Assembly: GCA_029216955.1 (NCBI GenBank)
Contig: JANAVB010002199.1
Coordinates: 17,804,053 to 17,868,052, forward strand
Source: Iris pallida
Taxonomy: Eukaryota; Streptophyta; Magnoliopsida; Asparagales; Iridaceae
Direction of reading: 5' to 3'
DNA: 64,000 bases
The notes beneath the pieces were generated by a model, which was not told the DNA's origin, did no database searches, and saw nothing but the letters and a program-made list of their open reading frames with translations. The position numbers and the translations under genes were made by a program. Positions 24,265 through 37,315 of the stretch are shown here, piece after piece; position 1 is the stretch's first letter, and each line of letters begins with the position of its first letter.

Positions 24265-26990
24265 ACCGGGGATACATTCGCCCAAGTGTATCTCCATGGG
24301 GAGCTCCAGTACTGTTTGTAAAGAAAAAGTATGGGACGATGCGGCTGTGCATCGATTACAGAGAACTAAACAAGACAACCATCCGTAACAAGTATCCCTT
24401 GCCCATGATAGATGATCTGTTCGACCAGCTACAAGGGGCGACCGTGTTTTCTAAAATTGATCTTCGTTCAGGATACCATCAGTTGAAGATCAGACCCGAA
24501 GATGTTCCTAAGTCAGCATTCCGTACGAGATACGGACACTATAAGTTTTTGGTTATGCCATTCGGCTTGACTAATGCTCCAGCAGCCTTTATGGATTTAA
24601 TGAATAGAGTGTTTCGACCGTTCTTAGACAAGTTTGTTGTTGTGTTCATCGATGACATCTTGATCTACTCAAGGGACAGGGAGACTCATGCCGAGCACTT
24701 GAGAGAAGTACTTCAGACGCTGCGGGACAACCAGCTCTAAGCAAAGCTAAGCAAGTGTGAGTTTTGGATGAACAGCGTATTGTTCCTAGGACATGTTGTT
24801 TCGGCAGAAGGTGTTGTCGTTGACCCAAAGAAGATTGAGGCAGTTGTGGACTGGAAGCAGCCTGCATCAGCTAGTGAGATACGGAGTTTTCTTGGTTTAG
24901 CCGGATACTACCGTAGATTTGTGAAAGATTTCTCGAGAATCGTATCGCCTTTGACTCGCCTAACCCAGAAGGGAATCGTATTTAAGTTGACCGACGACTG
25001 TGAGAGTAGTTTCCAAGAACTCAAACAGCGGCTCGTCACGGCTCCAATTTTAGCACTTCCAGAGGGCTCTGAGGGATTTCAGATCTACAGTGACGCGTCG
25101 GGACTTGGTTTGGGATGTGTTCTTATGCAACATGGAAAGGCAATATCTTATGCGTCGAGACAACTCAAACAGCATGAGAAGAATTATCCAATACATGATT
25201 TGGAACTGGCGACGATTGTGTTCGCGTTGAAATTGTGGCAACACTATCTCTATGGTGTGTCCTGCGAGATCTTCACGGATCACAAAAGCCTGAAATACAT
25301 ATTCACACAGAAGGAATTGAATTTAAGGCAGTGGCGTTGGTTAGAATTGATCAAAGATTATGACTTGACAATCTCTGACACGTCGGGTAAAGGGAACGTA
25401 GTAGCTGATGCCTTGAGCCGAAAATTTGTTGGATCACTAGCAATAGCAAAAGAGGTACTACGAGATCTTGAAGAGATGGGCATCGAATTCAGGATCCGTC
25501 CACAGAATGTACAATTGGCTCAATTGCAGCTTGAGCCGAGTCTCCAGGGAAGGATTAAGATTGCTAAGAAGGATGACCCGTTTCTGCAGAAGATACGTGA
25601 GTTGATTCTAGCAGGAAAGGCGTCAGACTTTACCGTTGAAGATGACACTATTTGTGTCAAGGGAAGATTGTGCGTCCCTAAGGATGAGAATATCAGGAAG
25701 GAAATACTGACCGAGGCTCATTTTGCGAAGTATTCCTTGCATCCGGGAAGCACGAAGATGTATAAGGATCTGCGAACAACATTTTGGTGGCATGGTATAA
25801 AGAAGGATGTGGCTCTATTCGTGTCACAATGCATGGCTTGTCAGCTTGTGAAGGCCGAACACCAACGGCCAGGTGGAGAACTACAAAATTTGGCTATTCC
25901 ACTATGGAAGTGGGATAATATCTGTATGGATTTTATAGTCGGTTTGCCAAGAACTCAGAAGGGGAATGATGCGATTTGGGTTATCGTGGATAGATTAACC
26001 AAGTTGGCACATTTCATTCCAATAAAAGTTACGTGGGGAGTAGAACGGTTGGCTCAGATCTACATAAATAAAATTATCCGATTACATGGGGTGCCAGCTT
26101 CGACAGTGTCGGATAGAGACGGAAGATTCTTGTCGTGATTTTGGATAAGTCTGCACTCAGCAATGGGCACAAAGTTGAACTTCGGTACGGCATACCATCC
26201 GCAGACTGATGGTCAGACAGAGAGAGTAAACCAGATTCTTGAAGATATGTTGAGATTGTGCATGCTCGATTCGAAGACAAATTGGGACATATATCTCGCA
26301 TTAGCAGAATTTGCCTATAACAACAGTTATCAAGCAAGTATCCAAATGGCCCCGTACGAAGCCTTGTATGGACGGAAATGTCGATTACCGATACGCTGGG
26401 ATGAAGTAGGTGAACGGCAAGTGCTTGGACCGGAACTTGTGGAGCAGGCCGTCGAGAAAGTTCGCTTAATTCGAGAAAGACTTAGAGTGGCTCAAAGTCG
26501 ACAGAAGAGTTATGCGGACGTACATCGACGACCTTTGGAATTCACAGCCGGAGATCATGTCTTCTTGAAGGTCACACCCATGCGAGGTGTGATGCGATTT
26601 GGGATAAAAGGAAAGCTGAGCCCGAGTTTCGTCGGACCATTCAAGATTTTGGAGAAGGTAGCCTCAGTGGCTTATCGACTTGCACTACCTCCGGCCTTAG
26701 CTGATGTACACGATGTCTTCCATGTATCCCAACTGCGGAAGTACGTGCACGATCCAAGCCATATAGTGAACTTCGATCAGCTACAACTGAGCGCTGACCT
26801 ATCCTATACTGAAGAGCCTGTCCAGATTTTGGATAGGAAAGAGAAAGTTTTACGGAATCGGACAGTGTCTCTAGTCAACGTGCTTTTGCGGAACCATGCT
26901 GTCGATGAGTCGACGTGGGAGTTAGAAGAGGAGATACGGGTGAAGTACACTTCGCTGTTTGATAATTTTGAGGTAGGACCTTTGCTTTAA
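24265..26990 (+). pseudogene. pol: Element B pol: RT, RNase H, integrase, chromodomain
   Basis: Continuation of the B polyprotein in one frame. RT has LCIDYRELN and the catalytic [13 protein letters not shown]; RNase H has [10 protein letters not shown] and VADALSRK. Integrase has a zinc-binding region ending [12 protein letters not shown], then a core with MDFIVGLPR and, past the second stop, TDGQTERVNQILEDML. The C-terminal part (DVHDVFHVSQLRKYV, then EEPVQILDRKEK and STWELEEEIR) is the chromodomain-type tail of Tekay/Del elements. Stops at TAA 24738-24740 and TGA 26136-26138 break it. It ends at TAA 26988-26990, which overlaps the pre-LTR hairpin. Confidence 0.93.
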
Positions 26991-27026
26991 GTTTCGAGGA
27001 CGAAACTTTTTTTTAGTGGTATATTA
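26989..27026 (+). other. Pre-LTR hairpin and polypurine position of B
   Basis: AAGTTTCGAGGACGAAACTT (26989-27008) forms an 8-bp stem with an AGGA loop. The segment between it and the LTR start (27027) is T-rich rather than purine-rich, so the plus-strand primer is not obvious. Confidence 0.65.
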
Positions 27027-28726
27027 TGTAGTATCCCGCTTCTAGCGGTTCACTATGTAAGGCTTGTGGCTTAGCTAACTCGGTCGGAGCCGAGTATTGG
27101 GGAAACTTACCGTCGGCATCGAATCGATCACGGACAAGTGCATAAGAACCTTTCCAACTAATGGATTGGTTTCTCTTGAAATGCGTCCAAGAGTTTTCTC
27201 TGGATGTTTTGCTGCTGGTTTTGTTGCTTGGTTTTGATGGATGCTTTTCTGAATGATTTTTGATGATTTGATTCCTGCCCGTTTTCATCGATTTGCATAG
27301 CATTCATTCTTGAGAATTCTGAGAGAAGAGAACACTACGAGATGGATTATTAACCAAACTTTTGGTGCCAATGCAGACTGACGCGTGACGGAAGGCTAAG
27401 CGTGCAATTGTTCCTCTCTCTCTCGACGATTCTCTAATTTGGTGAGTGTGGATCTCTGTGGTGGTGTTGTCCCTCTCGCAATTCCTTCATGCCAACTAAA
27501 TAATTGTCTTGCAACATCCGTTGATCGATATCAAGATGCTAATGCCACAAGTCAATACCACTAAGATGCTAGAGATCGAATATTGAAATGAATTGATTAC
27601 CCTACAATAAACTGAACATTGAACTGAAATGAATTGATGCCTAGAATGATGGTTATGAAATGCTAAGAATGATCATGTTGCCTATTACTTTAAATATTCT
27701 ATGCACAGTGTATATCGAGTCGGACACACATTCGCCTGACCATGGACAACTTGTATACAAGGATTGAGCAATAATTTCCTCGAACGGTACAGGGGCGCGG
27801 GTACCGATTCGGCCTAGGAGGAAACAATGAAGTGCTTTGGGGAACATGAGTAATGCGAGGCATCATAGAGGCTAGCTCCCTACTGTGCTGTCATCTCATT
27901 ATCTTGAAGTCCCAAATGCAAATGAATGAATGAAAAGAGTCCATATGGTTTAACAACACCAGTGGTCACATCGTAGGAATGTATGCTAATCAATGTCTTA
28001 TGCAGGGGCGGTAAGTATATTATTATTATCCTGCATCTTATGCAGGAAAGCTGGATTCGGCCAATGGTAAAGTAAACATGGTTTTATGAACTACCATGTC
28101 ATTTGAATTGTGATTTACTCTAAATGTTGCCTGTCTCTAATAAGTTCATATCTTTAAAATGCTTGTCATTAATAAAATATTGGTTTAGCTGAGTGGGCCA
28201 ACGGGGCTCACCAGCGCAATGTTATAATGTGCTGACCCCTCCTCCACAGGTACTGGAGAAGGCTCGGGCGCACATCGCAACTAAAGCTTTCTGAACTGCT
28301 GTTTCCTTTCAAGTTATTTTCCCTAAAGACGCACAAAGTATTGCGGAGATTTCAAAGATAGTTGCTTATATTTCAAAGTACTAAAGGGGCATGATGTATG
28401 GAACGGGAAATTATTTTATGGCAGCCTATCTGTTGTACTTCTTTTCATGAATCAATGTAGCCGAAAAGGCATTTCAAATATTATCAAGAAAAGTTGTATT
28501 CTGACTACAATCATCAATAAAATGAATATTTTTCTTCCTATTCCGCTTACTCAATGTTTTCGCAACTGTGGCTTATTTTTCAAATATGATGAAATGATAT
28601 AAATGTGCATGTTCTAGCCTTGTACAAGTGCAACTCCAGACTTGTACGGCATCACGCCTTAGCGAGGACGATCGATTCGGCGTGAATCGAAGCAAAGCGA
28701 GCGATTCCCCGAATCGGGGCGTGACA
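27027..28726 (+). mobile_element. Element B, 3' LTR (complete, 1.7 kb)
   Basis: Starts TGTAGTATCCCGCTTC and ends CGGGGCGTGACA, followed by CCGTG (28727-28731), the target duplication. Near its end the run CATCACGCCTTAGCGAGG, continuing into ACGATCG, is identical to the end of the LTR of F read on the minus strand, which makes B and F relatives. Confidence 0.93.
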
Positions 28727-28731
28727 CCGTG

Positions 28732-30402
28732 CGAGTTCGATTATCCACGGTGGTTCATGAATCACTATACAACGCTCCCGCAGAATAATCATTCTCATCG
28801 GGGCGTAACTCTTGCTTGAGTCAAGACTAATTCATTCTCGATACGCGGATTGGGCCTACTCAATCCTCAAGTTCAATCATCAAGCACACCGAGTCATTCT
28901 CAAGTCCACCTTCGCGTCAAACCACAAGTCGAAGCATACAAATTGCCACGCCATGTAAGTTCAATCACCCCCGCTGTATGAATCACCATACCAGCGCTCA
29001 TGCGGAGTGACTGCCCTAAGCGGCGTGACGCATGTACTAGGCTGGAGTTGCGCTCGCATAAGACAAGAACGTCAACGTTGTGGTTATCGACGAAATAATC
29101 CAAACATTTTATTTTCATCCGAGTCAAGATCTCAATTAGATAGTCCGACCGTCATTCATTCAATCAGAAAATCCTCGAGTCATGTCTATCATTTCCTCGA
29201 CACGTTTCAATATCCCGAGTATAGCATCCATCGGAACAATGACATTTGCACGATCGTCATTCGCCGAGTCAGAGTACCCCCGAGTTATAGCATATCGATC
29301 GTTGATACGCCTCAATACCATCGACGATATGCGTAACCTGACGATCTTCCTTTACAACCAATTTTGAGTCGTGCGACTGATGCTATTGTCCGAACTGGAT
29401 ATACCATAATTCTTTGATATTCAAGATCAAGTTCGATTGCTATTTCTCAAGCTAGTTTCAAGATCGTTGACCAAAACTCAAGTCACATTTTATTTGATTC
29501 AATCTAAAATCGTACGTGTGATTTACTAGATTTCTTCGATCAAGACATTCACTTTTATTCATCGTTCTGAATCATTTTCTAACTCTCGTTGCCCATTCAC
29601 ATGTTGTCCGAACGACATCTCGTTCGGGACATACGAAGTCACGACCAACTAAGCGTGACGCATTCTAAGGCTTTGCGCGATTGCATCGCCTCGCCGACAT
29701 ACTCACCGTTACTCGTAATCCTCAATTTTGCTCGAATGATTTCCAAGAAAATCCATACACCACTCAAGATTCGAGCCATCCGATCTAGTCCTCAATCACG
29801 TTCGTGTCACTCGCTAAGACATCTTTCAGATTCGTTCGACAAATCCCTAGCGTAATCGCTCACGTCGTTTCGACGTACTAAGTCGTTCGCACTATTTCCT
29901 CAAAATCCAAGTCAATCTTCCGTGTACGCCTAAGCGTTAACTCGATAGCGTTCCTATCGATAGACACTCTAAGTGTAGCTTCGTTCCGACCGAGCAGTAC
30001 TTGATATCGCTCACGACTCGATTGCACCATAAATTCGAGGTGCACGACACGCAGCACAACTTAGCCGAAAGGCCGTGTGCATAGCCATCCCATGCGGACT
30101 ATATTCCGAGTTTGCACGCTCAATTGCTAGGTCGATTGTAGGACTAGTTAGGCACGCACGCGACATATTATCTTCAGCACGTGTTTTCTATCAAGATAAG
30201 TTTGACATCGTTCGGCACAAAGGCCAACCAATGCGTTCGATTGAACGCTTGTACGAGCTTTTAAAAATATTTAGACTTATTGTATGGACATGTCGAAGGA
30301 CATTTGAGAGAGAGAGCACACTTATTTTCCAACGACGAGCTTTCAAAACTGAAAAATTCGACGTGAAGTCCAAGGACGTAAAGCCGTGCTCTGATACCAT
30401 TA
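28732..30402 (-). mobile_element. Element F internal region, 5' part, non-coding
   Basis: The right piece of the interior of F. With 14897-15641 it totals about 2.4 kb. Several short open frames exist but none resembles retroelement proteins, and they are spread over all frames. Its 5' end on the minus strand carries a canonical primer site. Confidence 0.75.
30387..30399 (-). other. Primer-binding site of F, initiator Met tRNA type
   Basis: On the minus strand TGGTATCAGAGCA begins three bases after the LTR end. This is the standard site complementary to the 3' end of plant initiator Met tRNA. Confidence 0.9.
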
Positions 30403-31800
30403 TGTCACGCCCCGCTCCCGTAGGAGCGATCGTCCTCGCTAAGGCGTGATGCCGTACGAGCCTAGATTACGCTCGTACAAGGCAGTTTTATAACGGCCGA
30501 TTACATCGGCTGCGATGGGGTCGTCGTACAGAAGTCCCAAGCATAATCATTGAAACATGCAGCAAAAATTTAAAGGCAAACACAAGTTATTCAAAAGAAC
30601 TCTTTATTGGTATTGAATACAAGATTACATTTGTGGGCGCAAGGCCAAATTACAAGTCTCTCGTGCTCACTTTTCTCTCATTTTACAATTCACTCTGCTC
30701 TCTCTTATCTCTCGATATAATACTTGAATCCAGCGGAAGCTTCAGAAGGCGATGTCCATACATTATGTCCCGTATAAGTCTTGACTTCACGCGGCCGCAC
30801 GCTTCGAATCGCCAAGGAACTCCGTGTCTCGACGCCTCCAAGCGAGCTCCACGCTACGAGCTTCTACCTGTTCCTGCACATAAAATATTGTGTGGGTGTC
30901 AGTACTCAACTGTACTGGTGGAGTGAGCTCCTCGCCCACCCATACAAAAATGACACGTTCATTTACTTTGTGCAGCTTACAAGTCCCTTTACGATTGTCT
31001 TTCTAATCTTGCCTTAGGATCCATTTTAGAACAAGACGTCTCGGCCAATACTTAACAATGCAACGACAAGGTCGTGCAACGACGGGGTCGTGCAATGCCA
31101 ACGTGCATTCAACTTATTCGAGATAGTGCTTCGCCGAGGAGCAACTCATGCGAACTCGGCCGTGCCAAGACTTGTCCGTGCTTCAAGATAAGGTCGTGAC
31201 TAACGACTCCCTGACTTAGCCAACTTTTATATTACGGTCCTTTCGCCTTAAAGCGATGGCACTTGACTTAACTTTTGCAAACTTGGGCCAACAATGCCGA
31301 TACGCGAAAGCCTTGCTTAGTGCCGAAGCACGTGTCTTACTGACATAAGCTATAGCTCATTCCTTTCGTGCTGAGACAAGGCTGGCACTAACGGGATTAC
31401 ATCTTGCTGACCTGATACATGTCGTGCTAGACTGTCTCATGTTTCGACTGACGCCGTGCTAGTACTTAACGCTATCCAAAGGCAAACACGCGGATTGCCG
31501 CTTTTGTCGACACAACTATATGAGTGGTCACTAGCAATGTTAAGCTATCTTGGACTGGCTCGGGGATATCGGACCGTCCCTCCGCGGGTAGCAAGCCCTG
31601 AAGGCGCCGAATCTCCCATGCGGTTATCCAGCATCCTACCTTGAGCCGCAATGCGCTTCCCCCGGGACGACATGATCCCGGTGCCCCGACTATCATTCGA
31701 GAAGACTACACCTTGTCGACAAGTTGTCCAATGACCATGCAAGTCTCAACTCGATCTATCCAGTCCTTCCTTAACATGACCATGCTTTCCTTCTATCTGT

Positions 31801-31990
31801 CGAGACTCCCAAGCCGCGGGACCGATCTCGTGTGTTTCCTTTCAAGACATAGTGAGACTCCCAAGCCGCGGGACCGATCTCGTGTGCGGGACTTATCAAG
31901 AATAAGCGAGACTCCCAAGCCACGGGACCGATCTCGTGTGCGGGACTTATCAAGACTAAGCGAGACTCCCAAGTAGCGGGACCGATCTCG
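31801..31990. repeat. 54-bp tandem repeat in LTR of F (copy 2)
   Basis: Same array as 13797-13976, four units, the last one with AGTAGCGGG in place of AGCCGCGGG in both LTRs, so the variation predates insertion. Confidence 0.85.
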
Positions 31991-32384
31991 GCGACAACCA
32001 GTCGCGTGGACTTCCTTTGTTCGTGGCAAGCTTTTCACTAAACCGACCGTAGCTCGTGCCTTAGACAGACCTGGTTCTCTAGGCGATGCTAACGCTCAAG
32101 TCATATACTTTATACGATGAGCCTTGTTCTCAAGGGACAACGCGACTTGACAACCGCAGATAGAGCAGGACAGTGCTAGAAATGGCTTTGATAGCCCAAT
32201 ACAACTCTTGTCTAACTTATTCGGGCAACAACTCGACGAGCAAAGACTACGCCGAGCTTCGTATCGAGGGAACGTGCCATGCACGGGGTCGACTTGAACA
32301 ACCAAGTTCATGCCTAGACTTAAGCCAACAGCCGTGTAAAATGACTTAACTTGCGGTTCGTGCGAAGGCTATGCCAAGCCTTGG

Positions 32385-32540
32385 ACGACGGGACCGTGGT
32401 TGCATTTTCAAGCAGTCACGCGGCGACGCCTATGACTTAGGTCAATACAAGCGTTGGGGCAAAACAACGGGACCGTGCATGTTTTTCAAGCATTCAAGCG
32501 GGCGACGCCTATGACTTAGGTTTATTCGAGTGTCGGGGTA
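32385..32540. repeat. Tandem duplication in LTR of F (copy 2)
   Basis: Counterpart of 14355-14540. Element D inserted just beyond its right end. Confidence 0.7.
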
Positions 32541-32541
32541 A

Positions 32542-32546
32542 CTTAG
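32542..32546. repeat. Target-site duplication of D, left (CTTAG)
   Basis: Recurs at 44049-44053, directly outside the other end of D. Confidence 0.92.
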
Positions 32547-35500
32547 TGTCACGCCCCAGTTCCAAATAATCGGATTGGAAACACGTGGCATGCCAGCTGT
32601 ATAATCTAGCATAGCTAAACCCAATTTAATGGACTATGATTCGATTGTAGTACGCTGAAGTATAACTAATAAGTTACATCATAGGCAGGTAAACTAGTCT
32701 CATCCATGAAATAATGTAATAGATAACTGAATGGAAAATCATCAGTGCCACAGAATCCAAATGTCAACTATGGCTAGAGGAGAACAATCCACTAAAAGTA
32801 AATGAGTACATCTGGAAGAAAATGAAGTAGCGAAAGAAATAAACAGAATACTGGAAATGGAACCCACGTCTGAAGATGTAGCTAGCCTCCAGAGGATCAA
32901 GGCTGCGGCTCCACCTCAAAGTCGTCGTCAACAAGTCCCTCTACTCCGTAATCAGCCGGGAACGAGTACTCGTCAAGCTCTGGAAAAGATACCAGGTCCT
33001 CAGAGGGACATAACAAATACACAGAAAAGGACATGCAAGAATAAACTAAGCAGTAATGTAAAAGTAACTAGTAAGAATGCCACCCAGTATTTCCCTAACC
33101 AAACAAGGACAGGAAATACAAGGAGACAATAAGGTGTTCTAACCATCTATGTGAAAATGCACTCGAGACATCTCTAGTGGCACATGAGAGGGGGGGAAGA
33201 AGAAGAAACTGCCACCAAGCGTCCTACGGTTTGAGGAACGAGGGACTACGAGCATCCAGCGTCCATTGGAAACAGAAATTCTCATACACCACTAGTAGAC
33301 TCTCCCCACCCAATGTACTCGTACCGTATACGCGGTACGAACAATATGCAAGACGTCATATATATAGTAAAACTAACCAAACTTCTAACAGACTCAAGAT
33401 CACATGCTAATGGCCAGTCAACACAGATCCTCTGCACTCAACTCACTAATATGTGATACGTGACTGAGACAGTGTCAATTTTATACTAACTCTATACAAG
33501 GTAGTCATCAATGGAGACGAGTGCACACAATAGCAATAATTGGTCAAATATAAATACTGCATAGTAAATGTCAAGCAAGGTGTACTTGCCTGTGTCCAGC
33601 AACTGAGTATCCGGGTCCAAAATAGAGTCCGAGTCCCGCGAAGCAAATAACCCTATATAAGCATTAACTATAATTAATTACTAATTAGCCAAATTAAACA
33701 ATACATTTAATTTCTATTTAATCAATAATTAATATCAAACCATTATTACTAGCTAATAAGTACCAATAATTATGAATAATAATAATATACAATAATAAGT
33801 ATGAAGTACATATTATTATAATTTTATATTCTGAAATTATTAATACAAATAATATATTTAATAATTAATTAATTACTTATAGATAATTAATTAATCAATT
33901 AAATAACACATGCCTTCACAAATTCCTAATAATACCAACAAATTAGTAAAAATCCATAAAAATCATTTTTAGTCTAATAAGCTAAATAATGACAGAAATA
34001 ATAGATATATATTATTTGTAAAGAAACCATAATTAGGATTTATTTTATTTAATATATATCTATCTAATAACTAGATTAGTGCTAATAATTATAAATACTA
34101 GTTAATAAATAGTAAAAAGATCTAAATTGGGTTATAAAATACTTTTCCAGGAAAACCTACTGTAAATAATATTTCTAATAATATTTTTAATATTATTTAC
34201 CTAATTATAAGTAATTAAAAACATTTAACTACTCAATATATAAAATAACTATTTTAGCTATTGAAATTAGAATTAAATATTAAAAATTACTAATAAATTG
34301 TGAAAATTCATAATTCACAGAAAATAACATTTCTCCAACCGTGACTATACATTTATGAACATTACCATAATAATTTATATTTAATAAAAATTAAAACTTA
34401 GTAATGAACCAATTATATATACAATATAATTTAACACTGATTAAATATAAATAAATAACTAATATAATTATTTTATTCTGAAAATTTTACAGTAAATAGA
34501 TATAAATATTATTTACAAGTCTTGTATAGAGACCATTAATTAATTCTTAGTGAATTAATTAATAAAAATCCGAAACAGTGAAATTAAACAGTCATTTGGA
34601 TACATTAACCCACAGTTTAAAATTTAATTAAAATATCTAAACTATTTATTAAATCCTGACAATTTAACAGTAATTAGATTACATAATTACCTACAAATTA
34701 TGTATAGATCATTACAAGTAATTCCTAATGAATTAAATTCAAAAAATCAAAAACAGAATATATAATACTGTGGAATTTACACGAAAAACTGCATTAATGC
34801 CACCAGTTAAATGCTTAATAATTACGAATAAATTATATAAAAATCTGACATAATTAATATAGAATCTACACTAATGACTCTAATCATTAGGCTAATAATT
34901 TAGATACTATTTACTATCAATTAATCTTTAATTAAATAATTAAACAGCCATATAATTACACAGAATATTCAACAATGCAAATAACCTAATTATTGCAACC
35001 TAATCACACGTGTCAGAGGACACGTGGGTGGTCGGGGCAATACCTCGCCACGCCGCAGGGGGGTGGCTCGCCGACGAGGGGGTCGCGCCGACGAGGGGGG
35101 GGTCGCCGGATCGGGGCCGGTCGGCTGCAGCGAGCGCGGGAGGGCCGGCTGCACGCGCGGAAGGCCGGGGCGCGCGCTTCCGTCGCCCGATGGCGGGGCT
35201 TAGTCCGAAGGGGGGGTCGGGATTGGAGAGAGAGAGGGATAGGGTGGCGGTGAGGATGGGAATAGGTGGAGGCTTGTGGAGGAAATTATTAGGGTTAGGT
35301 TTGAGAGAAGTTGCTTAGATATATGCATGGATGAGATCCAAAGGCTTAGGAATTCCTAATGGGTTGGGCCTAGGTTAGGATTAGTTAGTTTGCCCATGGG
35401 CTGAGCTAAGGTTGGATTTGGAATAAATGAAATGGATTTGGGTTTGCTCAAGTTGTAATGCCATAACTAATAGTATAGATATAATACATATACTCCAATA

Positions 35501-35797
35501 ATAAAAACTGATGAATAGTAATACTTTATATATATAAGTATATATATATAAATAATCTAGAAAAAATCTAAATGAGTCTAAGGTTAGAGTTAACCTAAGT
35601 TTAGTCTTAGGGTTAAGGGTGAGGGTTATATAATACAATGCACACACAAACTTTGCATATATATACATATATAACATATTTTTTCTAAACTATATATTCA
35701 ATTTAAAATTAGGGTAAAAGCATTTTATTTAACGAATGACAAAATTTTGTAACAAAATATAAATAAAATAAAAAAAAATATTTTGAGGGGTTTTACA
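32547..35797 (-). mobile_element. Element D, 3' LTR
   Basis: Bounded on the plus strand by TGTCACGCCCCAGTTCC and GAGGGGTTTTACA, and matches 40820-44048 with few substitutions and small indels. It holds a strongly AT-rich block of about 1.3 kb (33650-34990), then a GC-rich island (about 35005-35300) opening with two CACGTG palindromes. Open frames in the island (such as 34993-35253) are GC-driven and change phase between the two LTRs. Confidence 0.92.
35007..35026. promoter_or_regulatory. Paired G-box/ABRE motifs in LTR of D (copy 1)
   Basis: CACGTG at 35007-35012 and 35021-35026, embedded as ACACGTGTC and GACACGTGGG, at the border of the AT-rich block and the GC island. This core is bound by plant bZIP and bHLH factors. 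The pair is conserved in the other LTR at 43256-43275. Confidence 0.5.
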
Positions 35798-35833
35798 TTC
35801 TTCCCAACTTATTAAAATTTCGTCCTCGAAATT
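35798..35833 (-). other. Polypurine tract and pre-LTR hairpin of D
   Basis: Read on the minus strand, AATTTCGAGGACGAAATT (35816-35833) is followed by AATAAGTTGGGAAGAA and the LTR start at 35797. Confidence 0.75.
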
Positions 35834-35923
35834 AAAGCAAGCTGGGATAAAAGAAATCACACAATCATCATTCTAAATCTTAGGAAATTACAACTAAGTT
35901 AAGCAAAATCTAGAGAGTGAATA

Positions 35924-36514
35924 TTAGCAGAATTTAGTCATACCAGACGCCTCACGTAGGTATGGAAAACGCTCCAGAATAGAATCTTCCCGCTCCCAAG
36001 TCGATTCGCCTGGAGAATGGTGTTTCCATGCAACTCGGACTAGTCGAATGGTCTTCCCCTTCAACACTTTCTCTCTGCGGTCTAGGATCTCCACAGGCTG
36101 CTCCTCGTAGGACAAAGTCGGTCCCACGGTGATCTCTGAATGATCAAGTACGTGGTTAGGGTCTGCCACATACTTCCTCAACTGGGAGACATGAAATACA
36201 TCATGGACGCCTTCCAATGACTGCGGAAGTGCCAATCTGTATGCAACCTCGCCAACTTTCTCCAACACATCGAACGGTCCGATGTACCTTGGGCTGAGCT
36301 TTCCTCTGACTCCAAATCTGATCGTACCTCTAGTCGGAGAGATTCTCAAGAACACATGATCTCCTTCCTTGAACTCAAGAGGTCGCCTATGAGTGTCTAC
36401 CCACTGTTTCTGCCGGTCCTGTGCTGCTCGTAGATGTCCCTGAATCTTCTTGACTGTATCTACTGTACGAGTCACCAACTCTGGTCCCAATATCTGTCTC
36501 TCGCCTACATCACC
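35924..36514 (-). pseudogene. pol: Element D integrase C-terminus and chromodomain
   Basis: The distal part of pol, in the same frame as 36515-37285 beyond the TGA at 36515-36517. It has the integrase C-terminal region (RGKLSPRYIGPFDVLEKVG and DVHDVFHVSQLRKYV) and then EEQPVEILDRREKVLKGK and STWERED, the chromodomain-type tail of Tekay/Del elements. Chromodomains in this group are thought to steer integration toward particular chromatin. Confidence 0.88.
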
Positions 36515-37315
36515 TCAACATGCTGGCGATCGACACTTCCTTCCGTACAATGCTTCAAAAGGGGCCATCTGGATACTTGCCTGGTAGCTATTGTTGTAAG
36601 AAAATTCTACCAAGTGCAAGTGATCCTCCCAGGATCCTCCAAAATCCAACATGCAAGCTCTCAACATATCCTCCAACGTCTGAATGGTACGCTCTGACTG
36701 CCCGTCTGTCTGAGGGTGATAAGCTGTGCTGAACTTCAGTCTTGTGCCCAGACTTTCCTGCATGCTCTTCCAGAAGTACGATGTGAATCTCGTATCTCGA
36801 TCAGAGACTATACTGACTGGTACTCCATGTAATCGCACTATCTCCTTCATATATAAGTCTGCCAATACCTCTGTAGATTGCCCCACTCGGAATGGTATAA
36901 AATGAGCAGACTTCGATAATCTGTCCACAATCACCCAAACTGCATCTCGTCCAACTGGGCTTCTCGGAAATCCCGTAACGAAATCCATAGTGATGTGCTC
37001 CCACTTCCACTCAGGTATCGGAAGCGGTTGCAACAATCCTGCGGACCTCTGATGCTCAGCCTTGACTTGCTGACACACCAAGCACTTTGCTACGAACCGT
37101 ACTATTTCACGCTTCATTCCATGCCACCAGTAGTGCTGTCTCAGGTCCCTGTACATCTTCGTACCTCCTGGATGAATAGAATAAGTCGAGCTATGAGCCT
37201 CTGTCATTAGCTCCTGCCTGATCTCCCCATTAGGAACGTAGAGACGGTCTCCACACCTCAAGGTCCCATCTTCGTGAATCCTCAATCCAGTCTGCAGTCC
37301 TTGCTCTGTCCTCTA
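36515..37315 (-). pseudogene. pol: Element D integrase catalytic region
   Basis: A zinc-binding N-terminus ([20 protein letters not shown], later [12 protein letters not shown]) and a DDE core with [27 protein letters not shown] and [16 protein letters not shown]. The three acidic positions are present. The domain lies between stops TAG 37313-37315 and TGA 36515-36517, in the same frame as the parts on both sides. Confidence 0.9.

Larger units (their letters stand above)
30403..32541 (-). mobile_element. Element F, 5' LTR, left piece
   Basis: Starts TGTCACGCCCCGCTCCCG on the plus strand and includes the roughly 168 bp missing from the other LTR. It is interrupted at 32542-32546 (CTTAG) by element D and continues at 44049-44418. 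The reassembled LTR is about 2.5 kb, as expected from copy 1. Confidence 0.88.

Noticed and set aside
28732..30402. Hidden host gene in the interior of F
   Set aside because: Short frames spread over all phases, no splice pattern or domain; position and primer site show it is retroelement interior.
35285..35300. Telomere-like TTAGGGTTAGG in LTR of D
   Set aside because: Only about two degenerate units, also present in the other LTR, with no array.
34993..35318. Gly/Arg-rich open frames in the LTRs of D (also 43242-43573)
   Set aside because: GC-island artefacts that shift phase between the LTRs.
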